Origin: Aquibacillus halophilus
Lineage (GTDB): Bacteria > Bacillota > Bacilli > Bacillales > Amphibacillaceae
Assembly (NCBI RefSeq): GCF_009649745.1
Contig: NZ_WJNG01000018.1
Span: 1-64,000 of the forward strand
Length of the DNA: 64,000 nt
Reading direction: 5' to 3'
Made by a program: the position numbers and the translations under genes. Below are positions 1 to 8,431 of the stretch, in pieces (within the stretch, counting starts at the first letter, position 1; each line of letters opens with the position of its first letter). The notes beneath the pieces are model-generated. The model saw only the letters and a program-made list of their open reading frames with translations. It searched no databases and had not been told where the DNA came from.

Positions 1-96
1 TATATGATATTAACTACAGGTGGAGCAACGATAGATGTATTTAAAAGTATATTGAAGAACAAGGAAAGTAAGACCTTAGCGCCTAACCCCCACTAA
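1..96 (+). CDS. C-terminal fragment of an unidentified protein
   Basis: An open frame runs from the window edge to a TAA at 94-96, giving 31 residues that end in KTLAPNPH. I do not recognise it, and the fragment is too short for a family call. A GC-rich hairpin with a T-run begins inside the last codons, which is what one expects at the end of a real gene. The rest of the gene lies outside the window. Confidence 0.4.
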   Translation, partial: YMILTTGGATIDVFKSILKNKESKTLAPNPH

Positions 97-133
97 ATCG
101 AAGATTTTGAAGGGGAATGCGGCGCTAATTTTT
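76..133 (+). terminator. Probable terminator of the truncated first gene
   Basis: TTAGCGCC (76-83) pairs with GGCGCTAA (121-128), followed by TTTTTG. The CCCC near 87 and GGGG near 111 could form an inner stem. Confidence 0.5.
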
Positions 134-171
134 GTTCAATGTTATAATTTGCATAGATGGGAGGGAGTAGA

Positions 172-699
172 TTGCATAAAATACGAGTGTTAATTGTAAT
201 AATTACCTTTTTACTTATTGGTTGCCAATCTGAAACTTATCCAAAAGAATATCAGTTTTCTGATACACAAGTAAGAGAAAATATAGAAATAACTCTCTTA
301 AAGGTCGAAGAATTTCAGCAGCAAAGATATAATATGACCACTTTTAATTTCTTGGTATTGAACAATTCGAGTGGAAATGCGAAGATCGTCGTCGAACCAG
401 GTATTAAAATGGAAGGAGAGTTACAAAACTCTAACTACTTACAAGATAAGAAGGGTAACGCCTATTCGATAAATGGTTCAGGGCAAGAATTATACGAATG
501 GGAGGAAATAAAAGAGGAGCCAGGTGGGGAAACGATAAGTTTACCTTCTGGATATGATAGTAAAGAAATGAATATTAGTTATGATGCTTTGGATATAGAA
601 GAATTTGAAACTCAAGTTGTGGTCGAATTATCTAGTGGGAAGATGGTTCCTTTTATCTTTAGTGGAACGTTAGAAGATGAAAAAATGGAAAGTGAATAG
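172..699 (+). CDS. Secreted lipoprotein of unknown function
   Basis: The protein starts with a basic residue pair, a hydrophobic stretch and a lipobox LLIGC near residue 18, so it should be exported, lipidated and anchored outside the cytoplasmic membrane. The rest (about 155 residues) is hydrophilic and rich in Glu, with no motif I recognise; a beta-sandwich fold such as DUF4352 is possible but unproven. An ATG at 157 is in frame, but GGGAGGGA (159-166) would then lie inside the gene. The TTG at 172 has ideal spacing from it and puts the signal peptide at the very N-terminus, so I chose TTG. 175 aa. Confidence 0.7.
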   Translation: MHKIRVLIVIITFLLIGCQSETYPKEYQFSDTQVRENIEITLLKVEEFQQQRYNMTTFNFLVLNNSSGNAKIVVEPGIKMEGELQNSNYLQDKKGNAYSINGSGQELYEWEEIKEEPGGETISLPSGYDSKEMNISYDALDIEEFETQVVVELSSGKMVPFIFSGTLEDEKMESE

Positions 700-1121
700 T
701 TGGCGTTCAATACAAATATAGAAAAGAACGCTAGAGCATAAAAACCAAGCTTTTTTGTTTGTTATTTGTGGTGCTAAAAATAATCTGGTTTATTATGTTA
801 TTTCACGAACTGATTTTGTATGGCCCGAACGCCAATGAACTTACTTCCTAAACTATTCTTTGCTTCGATGAACTCCATAATTGCCCTCGTAAATAACAAT
901 CAAATTGACAGTGACAACCAGATTTTTATTGTACTACAAGTAATGTCATTACTGGAAAACTGTAACCATTTTGATGTCAATTTTTATTTAAAGTCCAACA
1001 AACCTTATTTAAATAAGGAAAAATGACGTGTAAATTGACACGTCATTTTTTATCTCATTTTATTGATATGCACCTTAAAACGGGTTCCTTTAGTAAACAT
1101 AACTGACTGCTTTTTGCTGAT
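700..1121. other. Intergenic stretch without a convincing gene
   Basis: About 420 bases between the lipoprotein gene and the convergent membrane-protein gene. GGCGTTC near 701 and GAACGC near 726 may form a weak hairpin after the lipoprotein gene. A strong hairpin lies at 1021-1052. A 68-codon open frame at 820-1026 has no ribosome site and no recognisable sequence, so I treat it as chance. Confidence 0.5.
1021..1052. terminator. Bidirectional-looking terminator hairpin
   Basis: AAATGACGTG (1021-1030) and CACGTCATTT (1039-1048) form a perfect 10-bp stem with an 8-base loop, with a T-run on the plus side and an A-run on the other. It most likely ends the leftward gene at 1122-1751. Confidence 0.75.
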
Positions 1122-1751
1122 TCAAGCGAAATGTTCTTTTTGTTTCTCTGTTTTATTTTTAATTATGGCTATATATGGCATAAAGAAATTAATGAGTACT
1201 CCTGTAAGCAAGGCATTAATTAATGTTCCTATCCCAATGGCTCCTTGGAAAAAGAATGCAAGAATAACTAGCATAATACTTATTAGTGCACGAGAATAGG
1301 TTACATTCCACCCTGTTAAATCAGATAGTACAAGCATCGATCGATCTAGTGGATTCGGTGCAAAATTCGACTGTAAATAAGTTGCAACTCCGATTCCAGT
1401 AAACACTATACCCAATGCAAGTGCAAATGATTGACCAACTAACGTTAGGGGGTTAATCCAGTTACTTAAAACGAACAACCACAAATCAATACCAATACCA
1501 GTAATTAAGGAAGTAAGAAGTGCATAGTATTCTGGTCGACTTTTCTGTGCGAGGGCATTGCATAATACCATCGAGAACCCAACTACAATTTCCCAACTGC
1601 CAATTGTTAATCCAAATGTCCTGTGTAGACCGACCAAAAGTGCATCAAAAGGAGAAGCACCCAATCTAGACAAAATGGTTAGTGCTATCCCGAACGTTAA
1701 GGTTAAAATACCAATCAGATAAAAATGGAACCCCTGACGAATAAGCCTCAA
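1122..1751 (-). CDS. YczE/YitT-type integral membrane protein
   Basis: A 209-residue protein with about five hydrophobic membrane segments. The N-terminal part, with LTILSRLGASPFDALLVGL, matches the conserved start of the YczE/YyaS/YitT membrane family, where a short helix carries the SPFD/APWD motif. Length agrees with B. subtilis YczE (about 215 aa). The biochemical role of this family is not settled. It is transcribed alone, convergent with the lipoprotein gene, and ends before a strong hairpin at 1021-1052. Confidence 0.75.
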   Translation of the reverse strand: MRLIRQGFHFYLIGILTLTFGIALTILSRLGASPFDALLVGLHRTFGLTIGSWEIVVGFSMVLCNALAQKSRPEYYALLTSLITGIGIDLWLFVLSNWINPLTLVGQSFALALGIVFTGIGVATYLQSNFAPNPLDRSMLVLSDLTGWNVTYSRALISIMLVILAFFFQGAIGIGTLINALLTGVLINFFMPYIAIIKNKTEKQKEHFA

Positions 1752-1957
1752 GTTATCACTTCCTTATATCTAAACTGTTTCAATCACCATTCATACTATA
1801 ACAAAGGGTTGATTGAATTGAAACACAGAGTTTTATAAATGGCCAATATAACATTGAATTTTCAAAGAACTAATGTATTAAATTGGCTTAAATGGAACAG
1901 TTTTTGTAACATGATAGATAATTAATCTATTACAAAAACTAAACAGGAGTGAAAGCT

Positions 1958-3118
1958 ATGACCGATTTATTTACACCTTTTATTAAAAGTGATCGCCAAA
2001 GAAAGCTGTATGAAATGTCAGCAAGGTTAGCAACCCGTGTGGAAAAAAGAATACCTGAAATGGAAAAAAATGCTTCCTTCTCGTTGAGTAACTTAAAGGA
2101 TTTAAAATCAGAAGGATATGTGACTTTACCTCTTCCTGAAAAGTATGGGGGCCAAGCAATTAGTCTATACGAATTTTTACTTCTCCAGGAAAGGCTTGCC
2201 GTTGGTGATGGATCCACTGCATTGTCAATTGGTTGGCATATGGGAGTAATAATGGAATTAAGCGAGCAAAAACTATGGACACAGGAAAAATTTGAGATGA
2301 TTGCTTCAGAAATTGGTGAAAAGGGGAAGGTTATCAATCGCGCTGCTTCAGAGCCGGCAACAGGTAGCCCTACACGTGGTGGTATTCCTGAAACCAGAGC
2401 AGTACGTGATGGAGATTATTATATTCTAAACGGAAGAAAAACATTCACAACAATGGCTAGTGTCCTTGACTATTATATAGTTACAGCATTTGTAGAGGAT
2501 AAGAAGGCTGTTGGAAGTTTCCTAATTGAAAAAGACCATCCGGGTGTAAAAGTAGAACATACGTGGGACACTTTAGGAATGAGAGGTACTGGTAGCGATG
2601 ATTTAGTTCTTGAAAATGTAAAATTAACTGAAGATTTATTGGTGGAAATTAGTACTGCTACTCCAAAGCGCTCCCCAAAAGGTTGGTTATTACATATACC
2701 TGCATGTTACTTAGGAATAGCTATTGCAGCAAGAAATGACGCGGTTGAATTCGCCAAAACCTATCAACCAAACAGCCTTAGTACAACAATATCAGAAGTA
2801 CCTCATGTGAAACAAAAAATAGGTGAGATGGATCTTAAGCTTCTTCAGGCTCGGCATTTTATGTATGCCGTTGCTGAGAAATGGGATACCCGGGTCGAGG
2901 AAAGAGAAAATCTTGGTCCAGAACTTGCTGCAGTCAAAACGACAGCCACTAATATTGCTAGTGAAGTGGTAGATTTAGCTATGCGAATCGTTGGAGGAAG
3001 GGGTCTTTCTAAAAAACTAAGATTTGAGCAATATTATCGTGATGTTAGGGCGGGACTTCATAATCCACCGATGGATGACATGGTCATTCAGATGTTAGCC
3101 AATCGTGCATTAAAATAG
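1958..3118 (+). CDS. Acyl-CoA dehydrogenase family flavoprotein (YdbM-like)
   Basis: 386 residues covering the usual three-part fold: helical N-domain, middle beta-domain with TLGMRGTGSDDL (flavin/substrate region, about residue 205) and helical C-domain with VGGRGLSKKLRFEQYYRDVR. It should bind FAD and oxidise an acyl-CoA or a related substrate in the cytoplasm. The FEGTNEI-type catalytic stretch of true fatty acyl-CoA dehydrogenases is absent; the equivalent place reads RAGLHNPPMDD. The substrate is therefore uncertain, and it falls with the YdbM/DszC-like branch. The ATG at 1958 follows AGGAGTG (1945-1951) at good spacing; an in-frame GTG at 1949 lies inside that site. Confidence 0.85.
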   Translation: MTDLFTPFIKSDRQRKLYEMSARLATRVEKRIPEMEKNASFSLSNLKDLKSEGYVTLPLPEKYGGQAISLYEFLLLQERLAVGDGSTALSIGWHMGVIMELSEQKLWTQEKFEMIASEIGEKGKVINRAASEPATGSPTRGGIPETRAVRDGDYYILNGRKTFTTMASVLDYYIVTAFVEDKKAVGSFLIEKDHPGVKVEHTWDTLGMRGTGSDDLVLENVKLTEDLLVEISTATPKRSPKGWLLHIPACYLGIAIAARNDAVEFAKTYQPNSLSTTISEVPHVKQKIGEMDLKLLQARHFMYAVAEKWDTRVEERENLGPELAAVKTTATNIASEVVDLAMRIVGGRGLSKKLRFEQYYRDVRAGLHNPPMDDMVIQMLANRALK

Positions 3119-3129
3119 TATATAAGAAT

Positions 3130-3162
3130 TAGGCGCTGGGAGATTCCAGGCGCCTATTTTTG
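3130..3162 (+). terminator. Terminator after the acyl-CoA dehydrogenase gene
   Basis: TAGGCGCtgg pairs with ccaGGCGCCTA, followed by TTTTTG. Confidence 0.8.
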
Positions 3163-3279
3163 TAAATACATTTTAACACCTTCACCATTGGTTACTTTAT
3201 TAATAATATAATAGTGTAGAACAAATGCCGTCTAAACTTTCCATTCTAACGGTGTGAAGATGATAGGAGGAGGTTTCCT

Positions 3280-4200
3280 ATGGAAAGTATAGTAAACCCT
3301 AAGGTGATTTACACCTATCAACAAATGGTAAAAGACTTAAAAAAGTTAAATCAGGTGTATCCCAATTTAGTTACCTATGATGTTATAGGTAAATCTGTTG
3401 ATAATAGAAATATTTATGCAGTTAAACTAGGATTTGGTGAAACGGAAATTTTCTTGAATGGAGCACACCATGCTAGAGAATGGTTAACGACATCCTTATT
3501 GATGAACATGATTGATTATTATAGTCAGGCTTACGAAGCTAATAATAGCATTGGTGGTTATGATGTTAAAACATTATTGAACAAGGCTACAATTTGGTTT
3601 GTTCCTATGGTTAATCCAGATGGTGTGTCACTTGTTCAATTAGGTGTGAATAGTGCCAAAAGACCTGACGAAGTCATAGCAATAAATAATGGGAACGATT
3701 TTTCAACTTGGAAGGCCAATATACGTGGTGTTGACCTTAACCGTCAATACCCTGCAGACTGGGATAGTATTCAAGATAACGTGGGTCATCCAGCTTCAAT
3801 GATGTATAAAGGACCGACTCCATTGAGTGAGCCGGAATCAAAAACAGTATATACATTTACATTAAATCACGATTTTAAACTAGCGGTAGCTTACCACTCA
3901 TCTGGTGAAGAAATATTTTGGAAATATAAATGCAAAGGAGAATTGTTAGAAACTTCTAAAAGAATTGCTGAAATATTTAGTGAAAAAACAGAATATCAAT
4001 TGGTAGACCCAGGCCCAAATCCTAGTGGTGGGGGGTATACAGATTGGTTTTTAACCACTCTGAAAAGACCAGCATTTACACCAGAGATATCGCCACTTGT
4101 AGGTCCAAGACCAGTCCCTTTAAAAAATTACGATAAAATATGGAAGGATAATAAGGAAGTAGGACTAATGCTTGCAACAGAAGCTTACCTGCATCTTTGA
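3280..4200 (+). CDS. M14 family zinc carboxypeptidase
   Basis: A 306-residue metallopeptidase of the M14 group. Visible zinc and catalytic motifs are HARE near residue 63 (first His and Glu ligands), NPDG near 112, GVDLNRQYP near 150, the third zinc ligand in AYHSSGE near 204, and the catalytic Glu in FTPEISP near 268. The sequence resembles the gamma-D-glutamyl-diamino acid endopeptidases of Bacillus that trim cell-wall or spore peptidoglycan peptides. No signal peptide is visible, so it probably acts inside the cell or in the spore, on muropeptide recycling products or peptides. The AGGAGGAGG site precedes the ATG. Single-gene unit with its own hairpin at 4231-4260. Confidence 0.88.
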   Translation: MESIVNPKVIYTYQQMVKDLKKLNQVYPNLVTYDVIGKSVDNRNIYAVKLGFGETEIFLNGAHHAREWLTTSLLMNMIDYYSQAYEANNSIGGYDVKTLLNKATIWFVPMVNPDGVSLVQLGVNSAKRPDEVIAINNGNDFSTWKANIRGVDLNRQYPADWDSIQDNVGHPASMMYKGPTPLSEPESKTVYTFTLNHDFKLAVAYHSSGEEIFWKYKCKGELLETSKRIAEIFSEKTEYQLVDPGPNPSGGGYTDWFLTTLKRPAFTPEISPLVGPRPVPLKNYDKIWKDNKEVGLMLATEAYLHL

Positions 4201-4230
4201 TTCATTTCTTTTCGGAAGTTTTAAAATCAT

Positions 4231-4260
4231 AAAGACAGGAAAGGAAAAGTTCCTGCCTTT
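4231..4260 (+). terminator. Hairpin after the carboxypeptidase gene
   Basis: AAAGACAGGAA pairs with TTCCTGCCTTT. The T-run is short, so termination strength is uncertain. Confidence 0.55.
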
Positions 4261-4312
4261 ATGGGACTAGAAGTTGTTTGATAGTTAAGGCGACGGTATT
4301 TAAATATAGGTT

Positions 4313-4780
4313 TTAATTATCGTCTTTTTTATCATCACGTAGTTCAATAATGTCTCGATCCAGTTTTTCCTCTGAGAATTCAGTTTGAAAATTGTTAGAT
4401 AATACTCTTCTGTTAATGTAAATTTCCTTATCTTGTTTAAAGACTATTCTTTGCATATACATGTGGAAAATTGCTTCACTAATACTTATGAAGAAGGCTA
4501 TGAATAGTGAAGCCGAAAAAATCCCATATTCAACCTGAAAAAAGAGGGTACTTAAAAGCCAAACAGAAATGAAAGCTAATCCAAAATCTGCTACAGTAGC
4601 AATTAAATTACCATAGCGACGGAGAATGAATAGATCTCCTATCAAATAGGATACTCCAGTAACGAGTATGCTTATTATTAATATGTTTGTTAGTGAAGCG
4701 TTATTGAATATTGCCAATATGGAAAATAATACAATAGCAATAACAATAAATTTTATCCCGAGAGCTTTTACATGATCCAT
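4313..4780 (-). CDS. YndM-like membrane protein (DUF2512)
   Basis: 155 residues with four predicted membrane helices in the first 110 and a charged cytoplasmic tail ending in many Asp and Lys residues. The sequence around LIGDLFILRRYGNLIATVADFG is typical of the DUF2512/YndM family of Bacillaceae, whose function is unknown. A strong AGGAGG lies just upstream of the ATG. The gene stands alone and is divergent from the universal stress protein gene. Confidence 0.8.
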   Translation of the reverse strand: MDHVKALGIKFIVIAIVLFSILAIFNNASLTNILIISILVTGVSYLIGDLFILRRYGNLIATVADFGLAFISVWLLSTLFFQVEYGIFSASLFIAFFISISEAIFHMYMQRIVFKQDKEIYINRRVLSNNFQTEFSEEKLDRDIIELRDDKKDDN

Positions 4781-4890
4781 AGGAAGTCCTCCTTCTGAAA
4801 ATATTATTTGTCAAAAGCCAAAGAAATAACGACAAAAGAAGGGAGGTAATTATTAGCAAAAATATAATATAAGTGTAATTTCGTTGATTT

Positions 4891-4905
4891 TTCCCTATAG
4901 GGGAA
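4891..4905. promoter_or_regulatory. CCCTATAGGG palindrome upstream of the stress-protein gene
   Basis: TTCCCTATAGGGGAA sits about 115 bases before the universal stress protein gene. Its half-site resembles the TTCCCCTA arms found in front of the nitrate reductase operon at 45390-45430. NreC of Staphylococcus binds a site of the form TAGGGN4CCCTA, so a shared NreC-like regulator is possible but only inferred. Confidence 0.35.
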
Positions 4906-5019
4906 TAACTTTTTAAAAAAGTCAAAATTTTGTCTGATTTGTAAATGTTTTGACTAGTTGTTTCTATATATAGTTTTGTTTGCTATAATTAAAAAAAATT
5001 TGTGTTAGGAGATTTTATT

Positions 5020-5439
5020 ATGTTTAATAAAATATTGTTAGCGTCTGATGGGTCTGAACACTCTATTAGAGCTGCCGAAAAAGCTTTAACCCTAGCAAAT
5101 AATAATCCGAACGCAGAAATTACAGTCATATATGTTGTCGATGGTAGTAAATCAAAAACAGATGTTTTACATAATTGGAATTCGATCGATGTTGATCGTA
5201 GTAGAAAAGAAAAACTAATTCTAACCGAACAGAAATTTAAGCATGCAAATATCAAGTATGAAACTAAAATTGTCCATGGTGAACCAGGACCAAGTATTGT
5301 TAAATATGCTAATGAAAACAAAATGGATGTCTGTGTTATTGGCAGTCGAGGGTTAAATTCATTGCAAGAGATGGTGTTAGGAAGTGTTAGTCATAAAGTG
5401 GCCAAGCGAGCAACCTGCCCAGTTATGATAGTAAAATAA
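5020..5439 (+). CDS. Universal stress protein A (UspA) family
   Basis: 139 residues forming one Usp domain. The ATP-binding signature is present as VIGSRGLNSLQEMVLGSVSH near residue 108, matching the G-2X-G-9X-G(S/T) pattern, and the N-terminal KILLASDGSEHS strand-loop is typical. It is a small cytoplasmic nucleotide-binding stress protein. The ATG at 5020 follows TTAGGAGA (5005-5012); a TTG at 5002 lies before that site and is unlikely. A palindrome resembling those at the nitrate reductase promoter lies upstream at 4891-4905, hinting at anaerobic or nitrate control. Confidence 0.92.
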   Translation: MFNKILLASDGSEHSIRAAEKALTLANNNPNAEITVIYVVDGSKSKTDVLHNWNSIDVDRSRKEKLILTEQKFKHANIKYETKIVHGEPGPSIVKYANENKMDVCVIGSRGLNSLQEMVLGSVSHKVAKRATCPVMIVK

Positions 5440-5471
5440 CAAAAGGGAAATGTTCCCTTTTGTTATTTTTT
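5433..5471. terminator. Bidirectional terminator between convergent genes
   Basis: AATAACAAAAGGGAA pairs with TTCCCTTTTGTTATT, with A- and T-runs at the two ends. It can serve both the stress protein gene and the leftward DUF1657 gene. Confidence 0.85.
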
Positions 5472-5475
5472 AAAT

Positions 5476-5682
5476 CTATTGGTTTTTATATTGTGGTTCT
5501 TGTGTCTCAATGTATTGGAGTCGAGCTTTTAGGTTATCTAGAACCTGTTGCTGTTGGTTACCAAGATTTTGGAACATTTGCTTCGCTGTTTGGTCTTGTG
5601 TTTCTAAAGCAAAACTGTGAAGGCTAGCTAAGACACTTTCACAACTAGAGATAGCTTGTTGCATCTGTGTTCCTACAGTCAT
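5476..5682 (-). CDS. DUF1657 family small protein
   Basis: A 68-residue, Gln-rich, probably all-helical protein matching the DUF1657 family of spore-formers, which in B. subtilis and relatives often accompanies SpoVA-type and YetF-type genes. Its function is unknown. The ATG has a strong AAGGAGGTG upstream. Here it stands alone between the stress-protein gene and gtrA. Confidence 0.8.
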   Translation of the reverse strand: MTVGTQMQQAISSCESVLASLHSFALETQDQTAKQMFQNLGNQQQQVLDNLKARLQYIETQEPQYKNQ

Positions 5683-5790
5683 GATTTCACCTCCTTGGAT
5701 TTATTAAATCAATTACACCTCTTTTAATGATGCTCACCGAGTTCTTTTATATTAACCATTCATCATACTATTTATGAAAAAATTACTCGT

Positions 5791-5832
5791 AAAAGCCATC
5801 AAAGATTCTGCAATTATCTTTAATGGCTTTTT
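5791..5832 (-). terminator. Terminator of the GtrA gene
   Basis: AAAAGCCATcAAAGAT pairs with ATCTTTaATGGCTTTT. The run of T on the minus strand follows the stem. Confidence 0.7.
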
Positions 5833-5844
5833 ACTACCTTCAGA

Positions 5845-6303
5845 TTAATTCAATGTCTTCTTTTCTTTTTTGTGAGTCTTTCTAAACACAAAATATTTCA
5901 TTAGAAAAAAGCTTGCGGAAGAGGATAAGAACATTGCCATTCCTTTAGCAATATTTTGGTTGACAAATGTTGGCGAAAGAAAGGCCGTTTGATTCTCTAG
6001 TAATTGAAACATACCAACAAATACTATGTTATTAATTACTAAAGCTAAAGCAGCTTGTAAAATAAATAACATGATTTCTTTGGATTCGATTGTTGCATGA
6101 TGGCTAAATGTATATTTAGTATTCCAAACATAACTGTTTAAAATAGCAAGTATGTAGGCAATCGTGTTAAACACTAACAATAAAGATGAGTCCTTAGTAG
6201 GCCAGATAAATAAAAGTACATTTATCGTAACAATATCAACAACTGCATTACTTATACCGATGAATCCGAATTGAATTAACTGGCCCCTGATTTTTTTCGC
6301 CAT
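5845..6303 (-). CDS. GtrA family membrane protein
   Basis: 152 residues with four predicted helices. The start IRGQLIQFGFIGISNAVVD and the stretch SYVWNTKYTF are hallmarks of the GtrA/DPMS family, small membrane proteins proposed to move polyprenyl-linked sugars across the membrane or to assist cell-surface polysaccharide assembly. No glycosyltransferase gene is adjacent, so the substrate is unknown. The ribosome site is weak. Confidence 0.82.
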   Translation of the reverse strand: MAKKIRGQLIQFGFIGISNAVVDIVTINVLLFIWPTKDSSLLLVFNTIAYILAILNSYVWNTKYTFSHHATIESKEIMLFILQAALALVINNIVFVGMFQLLENQTAFLSPTFVNQNIAKGMAMFLSSSASFFLMKYFVFRKTHKKEKKTLN

Positions 6304-6440
6304 ATTTTACCATCGCTTTCTATGCCGTGATTTTGAATTATTTAAAAACCGAATAATAAAAAATACGTTTTGTCTTTTCAAATTTAGGATACACACTAAT
6401 ATATACGATTTCAAATCCATCAAAAGGAGAGTGGGAAAGA

Positions 6441-7244
6441 ATGAAACTTGAAAGTAAATTGAAGGATTTGCAAAACGTGAAGTTGGAAAAGCCCAATCGT
6501 GTATTGTCCATGTATCTAAATACCGATCCATCTGACCCAGATCAACAGGGTGGAGAATGGAAAATTCAACTTAAAAACGGGTTGAATAGCTTTGAAAATT
6601 ATTTAGAGCAAAGTGGCGATAAAGAGGAACTTAACTATTTTAAGAAAGTCCGAGAAAAGGTAGAGAGATACGTTTATGATAACAAATTAAACTTACAAAA
6701 AAGTATTGTTTTATTTGCCAGTCCAGATGAATCCGTTTGGTTTGCAGAAAAATTACAAATGGGTGTCAAAACAGAATTTTATTGGCAGGATACTCCAGTA
6801 ACTGGACAGTTATATCAAATGCAAACTATTTTTCCAAAAGTAGGAATTGTACTTGTTCAGCAAAGTAATGTAAAAGTAATTGAAGCAGAACTTGGTGCAG
6901 TTTTAGAAACAAAACATTATAAATTAGATATTGATACAGAAGACTGGAGACAGTTTGCAGGTCCTCCAAAGATTGATGCAGCATCTGGTATGGCCGGAAA
7001 GAACATCCAACAGGACAACTTTGATGATCGATTCCGAGCAAATCAGAAACGCTGGTATAAGGATTTAGCTCCTAAAATGGATAAACTTGCAAAAGATCAC
7101 CAATGGAACCGTATCTATATTGTTGGTGAGAAAGAAGAAGCTAAAGATATAGAGCATTATATGAACAAGAAAGTATTCGAAGTAAAAGGATTAAATATTC
7201 TTGACCATGAAGAGTCAAAAGTGATTAAAAAAGTAGTTGCTTAA
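6441..7244 (+). CDS. Bacterial archaeo-eukaryotic release factor-like protein (baeRF/VLRF1 type)
   Basis: 267 residues resembling the aeRF1/Pelota-like proteins of Bacillaceae (VLRF1 or baeRF family 10). The N-terminal NRVLSMYLNTDPSDPDQQGG and the C-terminal WNRIYIVGEKEEAKDIEHY region are characteristic. Family members are thought to act on stalled ribosomes or in stress protection, but the role in Firmicutes is not established. AAAGGAGAG precedes the ATG. Single gene, ending in a hairpin shared with the convergent crcB gene. Confidence 0.75.
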   Translation: MKLESKLKDLQNVKLEKPNRVLSMYLNTDPSDPDQQGGEWKIQLKNGLNSFENYLEQSGDKEELNYFKKVREKVERYVYDNKLNLQKSIVLFASPDESVWFAEKLQMGVKTEFYWQDTPVTGQLYQMQTIFPKVGIVLVQQSNVKVIEAELGAVLETKHYKLDIDTEDWRQFAGPPKIDAASGMAGKNIQQDNFDDRFRANQKRWYKDLAPKMDKLAKDHQWNRIYIVGEKEEAKDIEHYMNKKVFEVKGLNILDHEESKVIKKVVA

Positions 7245-7248
7245 AAAG

Positions 7249-7284
7249 AAACACCCTTACTTATTTTATTTAGTAAGGGTGTTT
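7249..7284. terminator. Bidirectional terminator, baeRF gene / crcB
   Basis: AAACACCCTTACT pairs with AGTAAGGGTGTTT. The stop codon of the leftward crcB gene lies inside the hairpin. Confidence 0.85.
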
Positions 7285-7637
7285 GATAGTATAATAACTA
7301 GGATAACTACAATAAGACTAACAAGTAAGGTAGATACTACATAGATAAGAGCACTTCGGAACTTTTTAGCAAAGAGCATCGACAAAGTTTCACTACTAAA
7401 TGTAGAAAAAGTAGTAAAAGCACCACAAACCCCGACGCCTAACAATAGCCATATCCATTGATCAATAATATTTTTGTCAAGCAATACAAACAAAATACCT
7501 AATAGAATCGAACCACTTACATTAGCTATCCATGTGCCATAAGGCATATGTGTTTTGGGTTTGTTCAACTTTATTCCGATTGCAAATCGTGCCATAGCTC
7601 CGAAAAACCCACCGATTGCTACTAAGACTAAATCCAT
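7266..7637 (-). CDS. crcB: Fluoride-specific channel, CrcB/FluC family, subunit 1
   Basis: 123 residues with four membrane helices. The motifs GGFFGAMARF near residue 9, the GTWIANVSGS stretch near 40 and GVCGAFTTFSTFSSE near 68 are diagnostic for the Fluc fluoride channels, which export fluoride passively as dual-topology dimers. It follows a second crcB gene with a 3-base gap; Bacilli commonly carry such pairs, which may form heterodimers. No fluoride riboswitch was seen upstream, and the pair is the tail of the zinc operon. Confidence 0.93.
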   Translation of the reverse strand: MDLVLVAIGGFFGAMARFAIGIKLNKPKTHMPYGTWIANVSGSILLGILFVLLDKNIIDQWIWLLLGVGVCGAFTTFSTFSSETLSMLFAKKFRSALIYVVSTLLVSLIVVILVIILSNTLTK

Positions 7638-7640
7638 TTT

Positions 7641-8033
7641 TTAGACCTTCACTCTTTTAACAGCGAGTAAGTTACCTAGAAAACACAAAAAAATCCCCCC
7701 AATTATGCTGCTAGAAACATAGATGATAGCAAGTAGGTTATTCGTGTTCCATAAAATGATTGTTTCTAACGCAAAGGCTGAAAATGTGGTGAATGAACCT
7801 ATAACTCCTGAACCTATTGCAGTTATAATATTTGTAGGGAAAAGCCTCTTCAGACTAACATTGCTTAGCAGGTATGCTAAAACAAAACAGCCAATTAAAT
7901 TCGTGATGAGTGTTGCAAAAGGAAACCCGTTTGTGATGGGAAGAAAAGAAATGGCATATCGGGCGGATGCTCCAATAGCTCCACCCACTCCAACTAATAT
8001 AAATAGCTGCCACTCAGTTTTTATTATTGACAT
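7641..8033 (-). CDS. crcB: Fluoride-specific channel, CrcB/FluC family, subunit 2
   Basis: 130 residues with four membrane helices and the same family motifs as its neighbour: GVGGAIGASARYAISF near the N-terminus, TLITNLIGCFVLAY and GSGVIGSFTTFSAFALE. The start codon lies inside the end of zur (10-base overlap), which implies translational coupling and transcription with the zinc operon. The two subunits are clearly different in sequence, as expected for an obligate or facultative heterodimer. Confidence 0.92.
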   Translation of the reverse strand: MSIIKTEWQLFILVGVGGAIGASARYAISFLPITNGFPFATLITNLIGCFVLAYLLSNVSLKRLFPTNIITAIGSGVIGSFTTFSAFALETIILWNTNNLLAIIYVSSSIIGGIFLCFLGNLLAVKRVKV

Positions 8034-8431
8034 TGTGGACAGAGACCATAGATTTCAAACTTATGTCCCTCAATAGCAAAGTTTTGTAGTTCACCTTGTA
8101 TGTCGTCCATTGGACAAGAGCGAATTTCTTTTGTAACACCACATTCGTTGCAAATAAAATGGTGATGGTGATGGTGAACACATTTAATTCGAAAATGTTT
8201 TTCGCCATTCAATTCAGTGGATTCTAAAATCCCCACTTGATTAAACAAATGAAGATTTCTGTATATGGTGTCAAAGCTAATTCCTTCATAGTTTGGTTCC
8301 ATGTAGCTTAGAAGATCTTTGGCTGTTCTATACCTATCTTCGGTAGAAAAATAATTGATGATATCTTCCCGTTTATCTGTATGCTTATAGCCTTTTTCTT
8401 TTAATAATTTTAATGCTTCTTGTGCCTTCAT
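8024..8431 (-). CDS. zur: Zinc uptake regulator Zur (Fur family)
   Basis: 135 residues: an N-terminal winged helix (about 1-80) followed by a metal-binding dimerisation domain. A run of six His (VHHHHHHFICNECG) provides the regulatory metal site, and CNECG and CPQC form the structural Zn(Cys)4 site. The position directly behind znuB and the high His content fit Zur better than Fur or PerR. Zur with zinc should repress zinc importers; a matching operator lies at 10748-10783. It overlaps znuB by 4 bases at its start and crcB by 10 bases at its end. Confidence 0.88.
   Translation of the reverse strand: MKAQEALKLLKEKGYKHTDKREDIINYFSTEDRYRTAKDLLSYMEPNYEGISFDTIYRNLHLFNQVGILESTELNGEKHFRIKCVHHHHHHFICNECGVTKEIRSCPMDDIQGELQNFAIEGHKFEIYGLCPQCQ

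Noticed and set aside
820-1026. 68-codon open frame after the lipoprotein gene
   Set aside because: No ribosome site, no recognisable sequence, unusual composition; the hairpin behind it is explained by the convergent gene.
7500-8100. Possible fluoride riboswitch for the crcB pair
   Set aside because: crcB starts inside zur; there is no non-coding leader to hold the riboswitch.
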